Shown here: positions 48,401-63,400 of the stretch, piece after piece
Layout: every line of letters starts with the position of its first letter
How positions within the stretch are numbered: position 1 is the first letter of the stretch
Source: Bathymodiolus brooksi
Taxonomy: Eukaryota; Mollusca; Bivalvia; Mytilida; Modiolidae
NCBI GenBank assembly: GCA_963680875.1
Contig: OY804577.1
Span: forward strand, 149,810,196-149,874,195
DNA length: 64,000 nt
Direction of reading: 5' to 3'
The notes under the pieces: model-generated
Seen by the model: only the letters and a program-made list of their open reading frames with translations
Database searches by the model: none
What the model was told of the DNA's origin: nothing
Translations under genes and position numbers: made by a program

Positions 48401-51400
48401 GTGTGGTACTAAGGTACTATATCTTATATTAATGTCAAACACACTTCTAACTGAGTGTGGTGCTAAGGTACTATATCTTATCTTAATGTCAAACACACTT
48501 CTAACTGAGTGTAGTACTAAGGTACTATATCTTATCTTAATGTCAAACACACTTCTAACTGAGTGTGGTACTAAGGTACTATATATTATCTTAATGTCAG
48601 ACACACTTCTAACTGAGTGTGGTGCTAAGGTACTATATCTTATCTTAATGTCAAACACACTTCTAACTGAGTGTGGTGCTATGGTACTATATCTTATCTT
48701 AATGTCAAACACACTTCTAACTGAGTGTGGTACTAAGGTACTATATCTTATCTTAATGTCAAACACACTTCTAACTGAGTTTGGTGCTAAGATACTATAT
48801 CTTATCTTAATGTCAAACACACTTCTAACTGAGTGTGGTGCTAAGGTACTATATCTTATCTTAATGTCAAACACACTTCTAACTGAGTGTGGTACTAAGG
48901 TACTATATATTATCTTAATGTCAAACACACTTCTAACTGAGTGTGGTGCTAAGGTACTATATTTTATCTTAATGTCAAACACACTTCTAACTGAGTGTGG
49001 TGCTAAGGTACTCTATCTTATCTTAATGTCAAACACACTTCTAACTGAGTGTGGTACTAAGGTACTATATCTCATCTTAATGTCAAACACACTTCTAACT
49101 GAGTGTGGTACTAAGGTACTATATCTCATCTTAATGTCAAACACACTTCTAACTGAGTGTGGTGCTAAGGTACTATATCTTATCTTAATGTCAAACACAC
49201 TTCTAACTGAGTTTGGTGCTAAGGTACTATATCTTATCTTAATGTCAAACACATTTCTAACTGAGTGTGGTGCTAAGGTACTATATCTTATCTTAATGTC
49301 AAACACACTTCTAACTGAGTTTGGTGCTAAGGTACTATATCTTATCTTAATGTCAAACACACTTCTAACTGAGTGTGGTGCTAAGGTACTATATCTTATC
49401 TTAATGTCAAACACACTTCTAACTGAATGTGGTGCTAAGGTACTATATCTTATCTTAATGTCAAACACACTTCTAACTGAGTGTGGTGCTAAGATACTAT
49501 ATCTTATCTTAATGTCAAACACACTTCTAACTGAGTTTGGTGCTAAGGTACTATATCTTATCTTAATGTCAAACACACTTCTAACTGAGTGTGGTGCTAA
49601 GGTACTATATCTTATCTTAATGTCAAACACACTTCTAACTGAGTGTGGTGCTAAGGTACTATATATTATCTTAATGTCAAACACACTTCTAACTGAGTTT
49701 GGTACTAAGGTACTATATCTTATCTTAATGTCAAACAGACTTCTAACTGAGTGTAGTGCTAATGTACTATATCTTATCTTAATGTCAAACACACTTCCAA
49801 TTGAGTTTGGTGCTAAGGTACTATATCTTATCTTAATGTCAAACACACTTCCAATTGAGTTTGGTGCTAAGGTACTATATCTTATCTTAATGTCAAGCAC
49901 ACTTCTAACTGAGTTTGGTACTAAGGTACTATATCTTATCTTAATGTCAAACACACTTCTAACTGAGTGTGGTGCTAAGGTACTATATCTTATCTTAATG
50001 TCAAACACACTTCTAACTGAGTTTGGTACTAAGGTACTATATCTTATCTTAATGTCAAACACACTTCTAACTGAGTGTGGTGCTAAGGTACTATATCTTA
50101 TCCTAATGTCAAACACACTTCTAACTGAGTTTGGTGCTAAGGTACTATATCTTATCTTAATGTCAAACACACTTCTAACTGAGTTTGGTACTAAGGTACT
50201 ATATCTTATCTTAATGTCAAACACACTTCTAACTGAGTGTGGTACTAAGGTACTATATCTTATCTTAATGTCAAGCACACTTCTAACTGAGTGTGGTGCT
50301 AAGGTACTATATCTTATCTTAATGTCAAACACACTTCTAACTGAGTGTGGTGCTAAGGTACTATATCTTATCTTAATGTCAAACACACTTCTAACTGAGT
50401 GTGGTACTAAGGTACTATATCTTATATTAATGTCAAACACACTTCTAACTGAGTGTGGTGCTAAGGTACTATATCTTATCTTAATGTCAAACACACTTCT
50501 AACTGAGTGTAGTACTAAGGTACTATATCTTATCTTAATGTCAAACACACTTCTAACTGAGTGTGGTACTAAGGTACTATATATTATCTTAATGTCAGAC
50601 ACACTTCTAATTGAGTGTGGTGCTAAGGTACTATATCTTATCTTAATGTCAAACACACTTCTAACTGAGTGTGGTGCTATGGTACTATATCTTATCTTAA
50701 TGTCAAACACACTTCTAACTGAGTGTGGTACTAAGGTACTATATCTTATCTTAATGTCAAACACACTTCTAACTGAGTTTGGTGCTAAGATACTATATCT
50801 TATCTTAATGTCAAACACACTTCTAACTGAGTGTGGTGCTAAGGTACTATATCTTATCTTAATGTCAAACACACTTCTAACTGAGTGTGGTACTAAGGTA
50901 CTATATATTATCTTAATGTCAAACACACTTCTAACTGAGTGTGGTGCTAAGGTACTATATTTTATCTTAATGTCAAACACACTTCTAACTGAGTGTGGTG
51001 CTAAGGTACTCTATCTTATCTTAATGTCAAACACACTTCTAACTGAGTGTGGTACTAAGGTACTATATCTCATCTTAATGTCAAACACACTTCTAACTGA
51101 GTGTGGTACTAAGGTACTATATGTTATCTTAATGTCAAACACACTTCTAACTGAGTGTGGTGCTAAGGTACTATATCTTATCTTAATGTCAAACACACTT
51201 CTAACTGAGTTTGGTGCTAAGGTACTATATCTTATCTTAATGTCAAACACATTTCTAACTGAGTGTGGTGCTAAGGTACTATATCTTATCTTAATGTCAA
51301 AAACACTTCTAACTGAGTTTGGTGCTAAGGTACTATATCTTATCTTAATGTCAAACACACTTCTAACTGAGTGTGGTGCTAAGGTACTATATCTTATCTT

Positions 51401-54400
51401 AATGTCAAACACACTTCTAACTGAATGTGGTGCTAAGGTACTATATCTTATCTTAATGTCAAACACACTTCTAACTGGGTGTGGTGCTAAGATACTCTAT
51501 CTTATCTTAATGTCAAACACACTTCTAACTGAGTTTGGTGCTAAGGTACTATATCTTATCTTAATGTCAAACACACTTCTAACTGAGTGTGGTGCTAAGG
51601 TACTATATCTTATCTTAATGTCAAACACACTTCTAACTGAGTGTGGTGCTAAGGTACTATATATTATCTTAATGTCAAACACACTTCCAATTGAGTTTGG
51701 TGCTAAGGTACTATATCTTATCTTAATGTCAAGCACACTTCTAACTGAGTTTGGTACTAAGGTACTATATCTTATCTTAATGTCAAACACACTTCTAACT
51801 GAGTGTGGTGCTAAGGTACTATATCTTATCTTAATGTCAAACACACTTCTAACTGAGTGTGGTGCTAAGGTACTATATCTTATCTTAATGTCAAACACAC
51901 TTCTAACTGAGTTTGGTACTAAGGTACTATATCTTATCTTAATGTCAAACACACTTCTAACTGAGTGTGGTGCTAAGGTACTATATCTTATCTTAATGTC
52001 AAACACACTTCTAACTGAGTTTGGTGCTAAGGTACTATGTCTTATCTTAATGTTAAACACACTTTTAACTGAGTTTGGTACTAAGGTACTATATCTTATC
52101 TTAATGTCAAACACACTTCTAACTGAGTGTGGTGCTAAGGTACTATATCTTATCTTAATGTTAGACACACTTCTAGCTGACTGTGGTGCTAAGGTACTAT
52201 ATCTTATCTTAATGACAAACACACTTCTAACTGAGTGTGGTGCTAAGGTACTATATATTATCTTAATGTCAAACACACTTCTAACTGAGTGTGGTACTAA
52301 GGTACTATATCTTATCTTAATGTCGAACACACTTCTAACTGAGTGTGGTGCTAAGGTACTATATCTTATCTTAATGTCAAACACACTTCTAACTGAGTGT
52401 GGTACTAAGGTACTATATCTTATCTTAATGTCAAGCACACTTCTAACTGAGTGTGGTGCTAAGGTACTATATCTTATCTTAATGTCAAACACACTTCTAA
52501 CTGAGTTTGGTACTAAGGTACTATATCTTATCTTAATGTCAAACACACTTCTAACTAAGTGTGGTGCTAAGGTACTATATCTTATCTTAATGTCAAACAC
52601 ACTTCTAATTGAGTTTGGTGCTAAGGTACCATATCTTATCTTAATGTCAAACACACTTCTAACTGAGTGTGGTGCTAAGGTACTATATCTTATCTTAATG
52701 TCAAACACACTTCTAACTGAGTGTGGTGCTAAGGTACTATATCTTATCTTAATGTCAAACACACTTCTAACTGAGTGTGGTGCTAAGGTACTATATCTTA
52801 TCTTAATGTCAAACACACTTCTAATTGAGTTTGGTGCTAAGGTACCATATCGTATCTTAATGTCAAACACACCTCTAACTGAGTGTGGTACTAAGGTACT
52901 ATATCTTATCTTAATGTCAAACACACTTCTAACTGAGTGTGGTGCTAAGGTACTATATCTTATCTTAATGTCAAACACACTTCTAACTGAGTGTGGTGCT
53001 ACGGTACTATATCTTATCTTAATGTCAAACACACTTCTTACTGAGTGTGGTACTAAGGTACTATATCTTATCTTAATGTCAAACACACTTCTAACTGAGT
53101 GTGGTGCTAAGGTACTATATTTTATCTTAATGTCAAACACACTTCTAACTGGGTGTGGTGCTAAGGTACTATATCTTATCTTAATGTCAAACACACTTCT
53201 AACTGAGTGTGGTACTAAGGTAATATATCTTATCTTAATGTCAAACACACTTCTAACTGAGTGTGGTACTAAGGTACTATATCTTATCTTAATGTCAAAC
53301 ACACTTCTAACTGAGTGTGGTACTAAGGTACTATATCTTATCTTAATGTCAAATACACTTCTAACTGAGTGTGGTACTAAGATACTATATCTTATCTTAA
53401 TGTCAAACACACTTCTAACTGAGTGTGGTGCTAAGGTACTATATCTTATCTTAATGTCAAACACACTTCTAACTGAGTGTGGTGCTAAGGTACTATATCT
53501 TATCTTAATGTCAAACACACTTCTAACTGAGTGTGGTACTAAGGTTCTATATCTTATCTTAATGTCAAACACACTTCTAACTGAGTTTGGTACTAAGGTA
53601 CTATATCTTATCTTAATGTCAAACACATTTCTAACTGAGTTTGGTGCTAAGGTACTATATCTTATCTTAATGTCAAACACACTTCTAACTGAGTGTGGTA
53701 CTAAGGTACCATATATTATCTTAATGTCAAACACACTTCTAACTGAGTGTGGTGCTAAGACACTATATCTTATCTTAATGTCAAACACACTTCTAACTGA
53801 GTTTGGTGCTAAGGTACTATATCTTATCTTAATGTCAAACACACTTCTAACTGAGTGTGGTACTAAGGTACTATATCTTATCTTAATGTCAAACACACTT
53901 CTATCTGAGTGTGGTGCTAAGGTACTATATCTTATCTTAATGTCAAACACACTTCTAACTGAGTGTGGTGCTAAGGTACTATATCTTATCTTAATGTCAA
54001 ACACACTTTTAACTGAGTTTGGTACTAAGGTACTATATCTTATCTTAATGTCAAATACACTTCTAACTGAATTTGGTGCTAAGGTACTATATCTTAGCTT
54101 AATGTCAAACACACTTCTAACTGAGTTTGGTGCTGAAGTACTATATCTTATCTTAATGCCAAACACACTTCTAACTGAGTGTGGTGCTAAGGTACTATAT
54201 CTTATCTTAATGTCAAACACACTTCTAACTGAGTTTGGTGCTAAGGTACTATATCTTATCTTAATGTCAAACACACTTCTAACTGAGTTTGGTACTAAGG
54301 TACTATATCTTATCTTAATGTCAAACACACTTCTAACTGAGTGTGGTGCTAAGGTACTATATCTTATCTTAATATCAAACACACTTCTAACTGAGTGTGG

Positions 54401-57400
54401 TGCTAAGGTACTATATCTTATCTTAATGTCAAACACACTTCTAACTGAGTGTGGTGCTAAGGTACTATATCTTATCTTAATGTCAAACGCACTTCTAACT
54501 GAGTGTGGTACTAAGGTACTATATCTTATCTTAATGTCAAACACACTTCTGAGTGTGGTGCTAAAGTACTATATCTTATCTTAATGTCAAACACACTTCT
54601 AACTGAGTGTGGTACTAAGGTACTATATCTTATCTTAATTACAAATACACTTCTAACTGAGTGTGGTGCTAAGGTACTATATCTTATCTTAATGTCAAAT
54701 ACACTTCTAATTGAGTTTGGTGCTAAGGTACTATATCTTATCTTAATGTCAAACACACTTCTAGCTGAGTGTGGTGCTAAGGTACCATATCTTATCTTAA
54801 TGTCAAACACACTTCTAACTGAGTGTGGTGCTAAGGTACTATATCTTATCTTAATGTCAAACACACTTCTAACTGAGTGTGGTGCTAAGGTACTATATCT
54901 TATCTTAATGTCAAACACACTTCTAACTGAGTGTGGTGCTAAGGTACTATATCTTATCTTAATGTCAAACACACTTCTAATTGAGTTTGGTACTAAGGTA
55001 CTATATCTTATCTCAATGTCAAACACACTTCTAACTAAGTGTTGTGCTAAGGTACTATATCTTATCTTAATGTCTAACACACTTCTAATTGAGTTTGGTG
55101 CTAAGGTACTATATCTTATCTTAATGTCAAACACACTTCTAACTGAGTGTGGTACTAAGGTACTATATCTTATCTTAATGTCAAACACACTTCTAACTGA
55201 GTTTGGTGCTAAGGTACTATATCTTATCTTAATGTCAAACACACTTCTAACTGAGTGTGGTGCTAAGGTACTATATCTTATCTTAATGTCAGACACACTT
55301 CTAACTGAGTGTGGTACTAAGGTACTATATCTTATCTTAATGTCAAACACACTTCTAACTGAGTGTGGTGCTAAGGTACTATATCTTATCTTAATGTCAA
55401 ACACACTTCTAACTGAGTGTGGTGCTAAGGTACTATATCTTATCTTAATGTCAAACACACTTCTAACTGAGTGTGGTGCTAAGGTACTATATCTTATCTT
55501 AATGTCAAACACACTTTTAGCTGAGTTTGGTACTAAGGTACTATATCTTATCTTAATGTCAAACACACTTCTAACTGAGTGTGGTACTAAGGTACTATAT
55601 CTTATCTTAATGTCAAACACACTTCTAACTGAGTGTGGTGCTAAGGTACTATATCTTATCTTAATGTCAAACACACTTCTAACTGAGTGTGGTGCTAAGG
55701 TACTATATCTTATCTTAATGTCAAACACACTTTTAACTGAGTTTGGTACTAAGGTACTATATCTTATCTTAATGTCAAACACACTTCTAACTGAGTTTAG
55801 TGCTGAAGTACTATATCTTATCTTAATGCCAAACACACTTCTAACTGAGTGTGGTGCTAAGGTACTATATCTTATCTTAATGTCAAACACACTTCTAACT
55901 GAGTTTGGTGCTAAGGTACTATATCTTATCTTAATGTCAAACACACTTCTAACTTAGTTTGGTACTAAGGTACTATATCTTATCTTAATGTCAAACACAC
56001 TTCTAACTGAGTGTGGTGCTAAGGTACTATATCTTATCTTAATATCAAACACACTTCTAACTGAGTGTGGTGCTAAGGTACTATATCTTATCTTAATGTC
56101 AAACACACTTCTAACTGAGTGTGGTGCTAAGGTACTATATCTTATCTTAATGTCAAACGCACTTCTAACTGAGTGTGGTACTAAGGTACTATATCTTATC
56201 TTAATGTCAAACACACTTCTGAGTGTGGTGCTAAAGTACTATATCTTATCTTAATGTCAAACACACTTCTAACTGAGTGTGGTACTAAGGTACTATATCT
56301 TATCTTAATTACAAATACACTTCTAACTGAGTGTGGTGCTAAGGTACTATATCTTATCTTAATATCAAACACACTTCTAACTGAGTGTGGTGCTAAGGTA
56401 CTATATCTTATCTTAATGTCAAACACACTTCTATCTGAGTGTGGTGCTAAGGTACTATATCTTATCTTAATGTCAAACGCACTTCTAACTGAGTGTGGTA
56501 CTAAGGTACTATATCTTATCTTAATGTCAAACACACTTCTGAGTGTGGTGCTAAAGTTCTATATCTTATCTTAATGTCAAACACACTTCTAACTGAGTGT
56601 GGTACTAAGGTACTATATCTTATCTTAATTACAAATACACTTCTAACTGAGTGTGGTGCTAAGGTACTATATCTTATCTTAATGTTAAACACACTTCTAA
56701 CTGAGTTTGGTGCTAAGGTACTATATCTTATCTTAATGTCAAACACACTTCTAACTAAGTGTGGTTCTAAGGTACTATATCTTATCTTAATGTCAAATAC
56801 ACTTCTAATTGAGTTTGGTGCTAAGGTACTATATCTTATCTTAATGTCAAACACACTTCTAGCTGAGTGTGGTGCTAAGGTACCATATCTTATCTTAATG
56901 TCAAACACACTTCTAACTGAGTGTGGTGCTAAGGTACTATATCTTATCTTAATATCAAACACACTTCTAACTGAGTGTGGTGCTAAGGTACTATATCTTA
57001 TCTTAATGTCAAACACATTTCTAACTGAGTGTGGTGCTAAGGTACTATATCTTATCTTAATGTCAAACACACTTCTAATTGAGTTTGGTACTAAGGTACT
57101 ATATCTTATCTTAATGTCAAACACACTTCTAACTAAGTGTTGTGCTAAGGTACTATATCTTATCTTAATGTCTAACACACTTCTAATTGAGTTTGGTGCT
57201 AAGGTACTATATCTTATCTTAATGTCAAACACACCTCTAACTGAGTGTGGTACTAGGATACTATATCTTATCTTAATGTCAAACACACTTCTAGCTGAGT
57301 GTGGTGCTAAGGTACCATATCTTATCTCAATGTCAAACACACTTCTAACTGAGTGTGGTGCTAAGGTACTATATCTTATCTTAATGTCAAACACACTTCT

Positions 57401-60400
57401 AACTGAGTGTGGTGCTAAGGTACTATTTCGTATCTTAATGTCAAACACACCTCTAACGGAGTGTGGTACTAGGATACTATATCTTATCTTAATGTCAAAC
57501 ACACTTCTAACTGAGTTTGGTGCTAAGGTACTATATCTTATCTTAATGTCAAACACACTTCTAACTGAGTGTAGTGCTACGGTACTATATCTTATCTTAA
57601 TGTCAAACACACTTCTAACTGAGTGTGGTACTAAGGTACTCTATCTTATCTTAATGTCAAACACACTTCTAACTGAGTGTGGTGCTAAGGTACTATATTT
57701 TATCTTAATGTCAAACACACTTCTAACTGGGTGTGGTGCTAAGGTACTCTATCTTATCTTAATGTCAAACACACTTCTAACTGAGTGTGGTACTAAGGTA
57801 CTATATCTTATCTTAATGTCAAACACACTTCTAACTGAGTGTGGTGCTAACGTACTATATCTTATCTTAATGTCAAACACACTTCTAACTGAGTGTGGTA
57901 CTAAGGTACTATATCTTATCTTAATGTCAAACACACTTCTAACTGAGTGTGGTACTAAGGTACTATATCTTATCTTAATGTCAAACACACTTCTAACTGA
58001 GTGTGGTGCTAAGGTACTATATCTTATCTTAATGTCAAACACACTTCTAACTGAGTGTGGTGCTAAGGTACTATATCTTATCTTAATGTCAAACACACTT
58101 CTAACAGAGTTTGGTATTAAGGTACTATATCTTATCTTAATGTCAAACACACTTCTAGCTGAGTTTGGTGCTAAGGTACTATATCTTATCTTAATGTCAA
58201 ACACACTTCTAACTGAGTGTGGTACTAAGGTACTATATCTTATCTTAATGTCAAACCCACTTCTAACTGAGTGTGGTGCTAAGGTACTATATCTTATCTT
58301 AATGTCAAACACACTTCTAACTGAGTGTGGTGCTAAGGTACTATATTTATCTTATCTTAATGTCAAACACACTTCTAACTGAGTGTGGTACTAAGGTACT
58401 ATATCTTATCTTAATTACAAATACACTTCTAACTGAGTGTGGTACTAAGGTACTATATCTTATCTTAATGTCAAACACACTCACTTTTAACTGAGTTTGT
58501 TGCTAAGGTACTATATCTTATCTTAATGTCAAACACACTTCTAACTGAGTGTGGTGCTAAGGTACTATATCTTATCTTAATGTCAAAAACACTTCTAACT
58601 GAATGTGGTACTAAGGTACTATATCTTATCTTAATGTCAAACACACTTCTAACTGAGTTTGGTGCTAAGGTACTATATCTTATCTTAATGTCAACCACAC
58701 TTCTAACTGAGTTTGGTGCTAAGGTACTATATCTTATCTTAATGTTAAACACACTTCCAACTGAGTTTGGTGCTAAGGTACTATATCTTATCTTAATGTC
58801 CAACACACTTCTAACTAAGTGTGGTGCTAAGGTACTATATCTTATCTTAATGTCAAATACACTTCTAATTGAGTTTGGTGCTAAGATACTATATCTTATC
58901 TTAATGTCAAACACACTTCTAGCTGAGTGTGGTGCTAAGGTACCATATCTTATCTTAATGTCAAACACACTTCTAACTGAGTGTGGTGCTAAGGTACTAT
59001 ATCTTATCTTAATGTCAAACACACTTCTAACTGAGTGTGGTGCTAAGGTACTATATCTTATCTTAATGTCAAACACACTTCTAACTGAGTGTGGTGCTAA
59101 GGTACTATATCTTATCTTAATGTCAAACACACTTCTAACTGAGTTTGGTACTAAGGTACTATATCTTATCTTAATGTCAAACACACTTCTAACTAAGTGT
59201 GGTGCTAAGGTACTATATCTTATCTTAATGTCTAACACACTTCTAATTGAGTTTGGTGCTAAGGTACTATATCTTATCTTAATGTCAAACGCACTTCTAA
59301 CTGAGTGTGGTACTAAGGTACTATATCTTATCTTAATGTCAAACACACTTCTGAGTGTGGTGCTAAAGTACTATATCTTATCTTAATGTCAAACACACTT
59401 CTAACTGAGTGTGGTACTAAGGTACTATATCTTATCTTAATTACAAATACACTTCTAACTGAGTGTGGTGCTAAGGTACTATATCTTATCTTAATATCAA
59501 ACACACTTCTAACTGAGTGTGGTGCTAAGGTACTATATCTTATCTTAATGTCAAACACACTTCTATCTGAGTGTGGTGCTAAGGTACTATATCTTATCTT
59601 AATGTCAAACGCACTTCTAACTGAGTGTGGTACTAAGGTACTATATCTTATCTTAATGTCAAACACACTTCTGAGTGTGGTGCTAAAGTTCTATATCTTA
59701 TCTTAATGTCAAACACACTTCTAACTGAGTGTGGTACTAAGGTACTATATCTTATCTTAATTACAAATACACTTCTAACTGAGTGTGGTGCTAAGGTACT
59801 ATATCTTATCTTAATGTTAAACACACTTCTAACTGAGTTTGGTGCTAAGGTACTATATCTTATCTTAATGTCAAACACACTTCTAACTAAGTGTGGTTCT
59901 AAGGTACTATATCTTATCTTAATGTCAAATACACTTCTAATTGAGTTTGGTGCTAAGGTACTATATCTTATCTTAATGTCAAACACACCTCTAGCTGAGT
60001 GTGGTGCTAAGGTACCATATCTTATCTTAATGTCAAACACACTTCTAACTGAGTGTGGTGCTAAGGTACTATATCTTATCTTAATATCAAACACACTTCT
60101 AACTGAGTGTGGTGCTAAGGTACTATATCTTATCTTAATGTCAAACACATTTCTAACTGAGTGTGGTGCTAAGGTACTATATCTTATCTTAATGTCAAAC
60201 ACACTTCTAATTGAGTTTGGTACTAAGGTACTATATCTTATCTTAATGTCAAACACACTTCTAACTAAGTGTTGTGCTAAGGTACTATATCTTATCTTAA
60301 TGTCTAACACACTTCTAATTGAGTTTGGTGCTAAGGTACTATATCTTATCTTAATGTCAAACACACCTCTAACTGAGTGTGGTACTAGGATACTATATCT

Positions 60401-63400
60401 TATCTTAATGTCAAACACACTTCTAGCTGAGTGTGGTGCTAAGGTACCATATCTTATCTCAATGTCAAACACACTTCTAACTGAGTGTGGTGCTAAGGTA
60501 CTATATCTTATCTTAATGTCAAACACACTTCTAACTGAGTGTGGTGCTAAGGTACTATTTCGTATCTTAATGTCAAACACACCTCTAACGGAGTGTGGTA
60601 CTAGGATACTATATCTTATCTTAATGTCAAACACACTTCTAACTGAGTTTGGTGCTAAGGTACTATATCTTATCTTAATGTCAAACACACTTCTAACTGA
60701 GTGTAGTGCTACGGTACTATATCTTATCTTAATGTCAAACACACTTCTAACTGAGTGTGGTACTAAGGTACTCTATCTTATCTTAATGTCAAACACACTT
60801 CTAACTGAGTGTGGTGCTAAGGTACTATATTTTATCTTAATGTCAAACACACTTCTAACTGGGTGTGGTGCTAAGGTACTCTATCTTATCTTAATGTCAA
60901 ACACACTTCTAACTGAGTGTGGTACTAAGGTACTATATCTTATCTTAATGTCAAACACACTTCTAACTGAGTGTGGTGCTAACGTACTATATCTTATCTT
61001 AATGTCAAACACACTTCTAACTGAGTGTGGTACTAAGGTACTATATCTTATCTTAATGTCAAACACACTTCTAACTGAGTGTGGTACTAAGGTACTATAT
61101 CTTATCTTAATGTCAAACACACTTCTAACTGAGTGTGGTGCTAAGGTACTATATCTTATCTTAATGTCAAACACACTTCTAACTGAGTGTGGTGCTAAGG
61201 TACTATATCTTATCTTAATGTCAAACACACTTCTAACAGAGTTTGGTATTAAGGTACTATATCTTATCTTAATGTCAAACACACTTCTAGCTGAGTTTGG
61301 TGCTAAGGTACTATATCTTATCTTAATGTCAAACACACTTCTAACTGAGTGTGGTACTAAGGTACTATATCTTATCTTAATGTCAAACCCACTTCTAACT
61401 GAGTGTGGTGCTAAGGTACTATATCTTATCTTAATGTCAAACACACTTCTAACTGAGTGTGGTGCTAAGGTACTATATTTATCTTATCTTAATGTCAAAC
61501 ACACTTCTAACTGAGTGTGGTACTAAGGTACTATATCTTATCTTAATTACAAATACACTTCTAACTGAGTGTGGTACTAAGGTACTATATCTTATCTTAA
61601 TGTCAAACACACTCACTTTTAACTGAGTTTGTTGCTAAGGTACTATATCTTATCTTAATGTCAAACACACTTCTAACTGAGTGTGGTGCTAAGGTACTAT
61701 ATCTTATCTTAATGTCAAAAACACTTCTAACTGAATGTGGTACTAAGGTACTATATCTTATCTTAATGTCAAACACACTTCTAACTGAGTTTGGTGCTAA
61801 GGTACTATATCTTATCTTAATGTCAACCACACTTCTAACTGAGTTTGGTGCTAAGGTACTATATCTTATCTTAATGTTAAACACACTTCCAACTGAGTTT
61901 GGTGCTAAGGTACTATATCTTATCTTAATGTCCAACACACTTCTAACTAAGTGTGGTGCTAAGGTACTATATCTTATCTTAATGTCAAATACACTTCTAA
62001 TTGAGTTTGGTGCTAAGATACTATATCTTATCTTAATGTCAAACACACTTCTAACTGAGTGTGGTGCTAAGGTACCATATCTTATCTTAATGTTAAACAC
62101 ACTTCTAACTGAGTTTGGTGCTAAGGTACTATATCTTATCTTAATGTCAAACACACTTCTAACTAAGTGTGGTTCTAAGGTACTATATCTTATCTTAATG
62201 TCAAATACACTTCTAATTGAGTTTGGTGCTAAGGTACTATATCTTATCTTAATGTCAAACACACTTCTAGCTGAGTGTGGTGCTAAGGTACCATATCTTA
62301 TCTTAATGTCAAACACACTTCTAACTGAGTGTGGTGCTAAGGTACTATATCTTATCTTAATATCAAACACACTTCTAACTGAGTGTGGTGCTAAGGTACT
62401 ATATCTTATCTTAATGTCAAACACATTTCTAACTGAGTGTGGTGCTAAGGTACTATATCTTATCTTAATGTCAAACACACTTCTAATTGAGTTTGGTACT
62501 AAGGTACTATATCTTATCTTAATGTCAAACACACTTCTAACTAAGTGTTGTGCTAAGGTACTATATCTTATCTTAATGTCTAACACACTTCTAATTGAGT
62601 TTGGTGCTAAGGTACTATATCTTATCTTAATGTCAAACACACCTCTAACTGAGTGTGGTACTAGGATACTATATCTTATCTTAATGTCAAACACACTTCT
62701 AGCTGAGTGTGGTGCTAAGGTACCATATCTTATCTCAATGTCAAACACACTTCTAACTGAGTGTGGTGCTAAGGTACTATATCTTATCTTAATGTCAAAC
62801 ACACTTCTAACTGAGTGTGGTGCTAAGGTACTATTTCGTATCTTAATGTCAAACACACCTCTAACGGAGTGTGGTACTAGGATACTATATCTTATCTTAA
62901 TGTCAAACACACTTCTAACTGAGTTTGGTGCTAAGGTACTATATCTTATCTTAATGTCAAACACACTTCTAACTGAGTGTAGTGCTACGGTACTATATCT
63001 TATCTTAATGTCAAACACACTTCTAACTGAGTGTGGTACTAAGGTACTCTATCTTATCTTAATGTCAAACACACTTCTAACTGAGTGTGGTGCTAAGGTA
63101 CTATATTTTATCTTAATGTCAAACACACTTCTAACTGGGTGTGGTGCTAAGGTACTCTATCTTATCTTAATGTCAAACACACTTCTAACTGAGTGTGGTA
63201 CTAAGGTACTATATCTTATCTTAATGTCAAACACACTTCTAACTGAGTGTGGTGCTAACGTACTATATCTTATCTTAATGTCAAACACACTTCTAACTGA
63301 GTGTGGTACTAAGGTACTATATCTTATCTTAATGTCAAACACACTTCTAACTGAGTGTGGTACTAAGGTACTATATCTTATCTTAATGTCAAACACACTT

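Noticed and set aside
47514..54584. Open frame of 2356 codons on the + strand, and mirror frames on the - strand
   Set aside because: It consists only of the 54-bp tandem unit. The frame is open because 54 is a multiple of three and the consensus lacks stops. There is no domain, signal or unique sequence.
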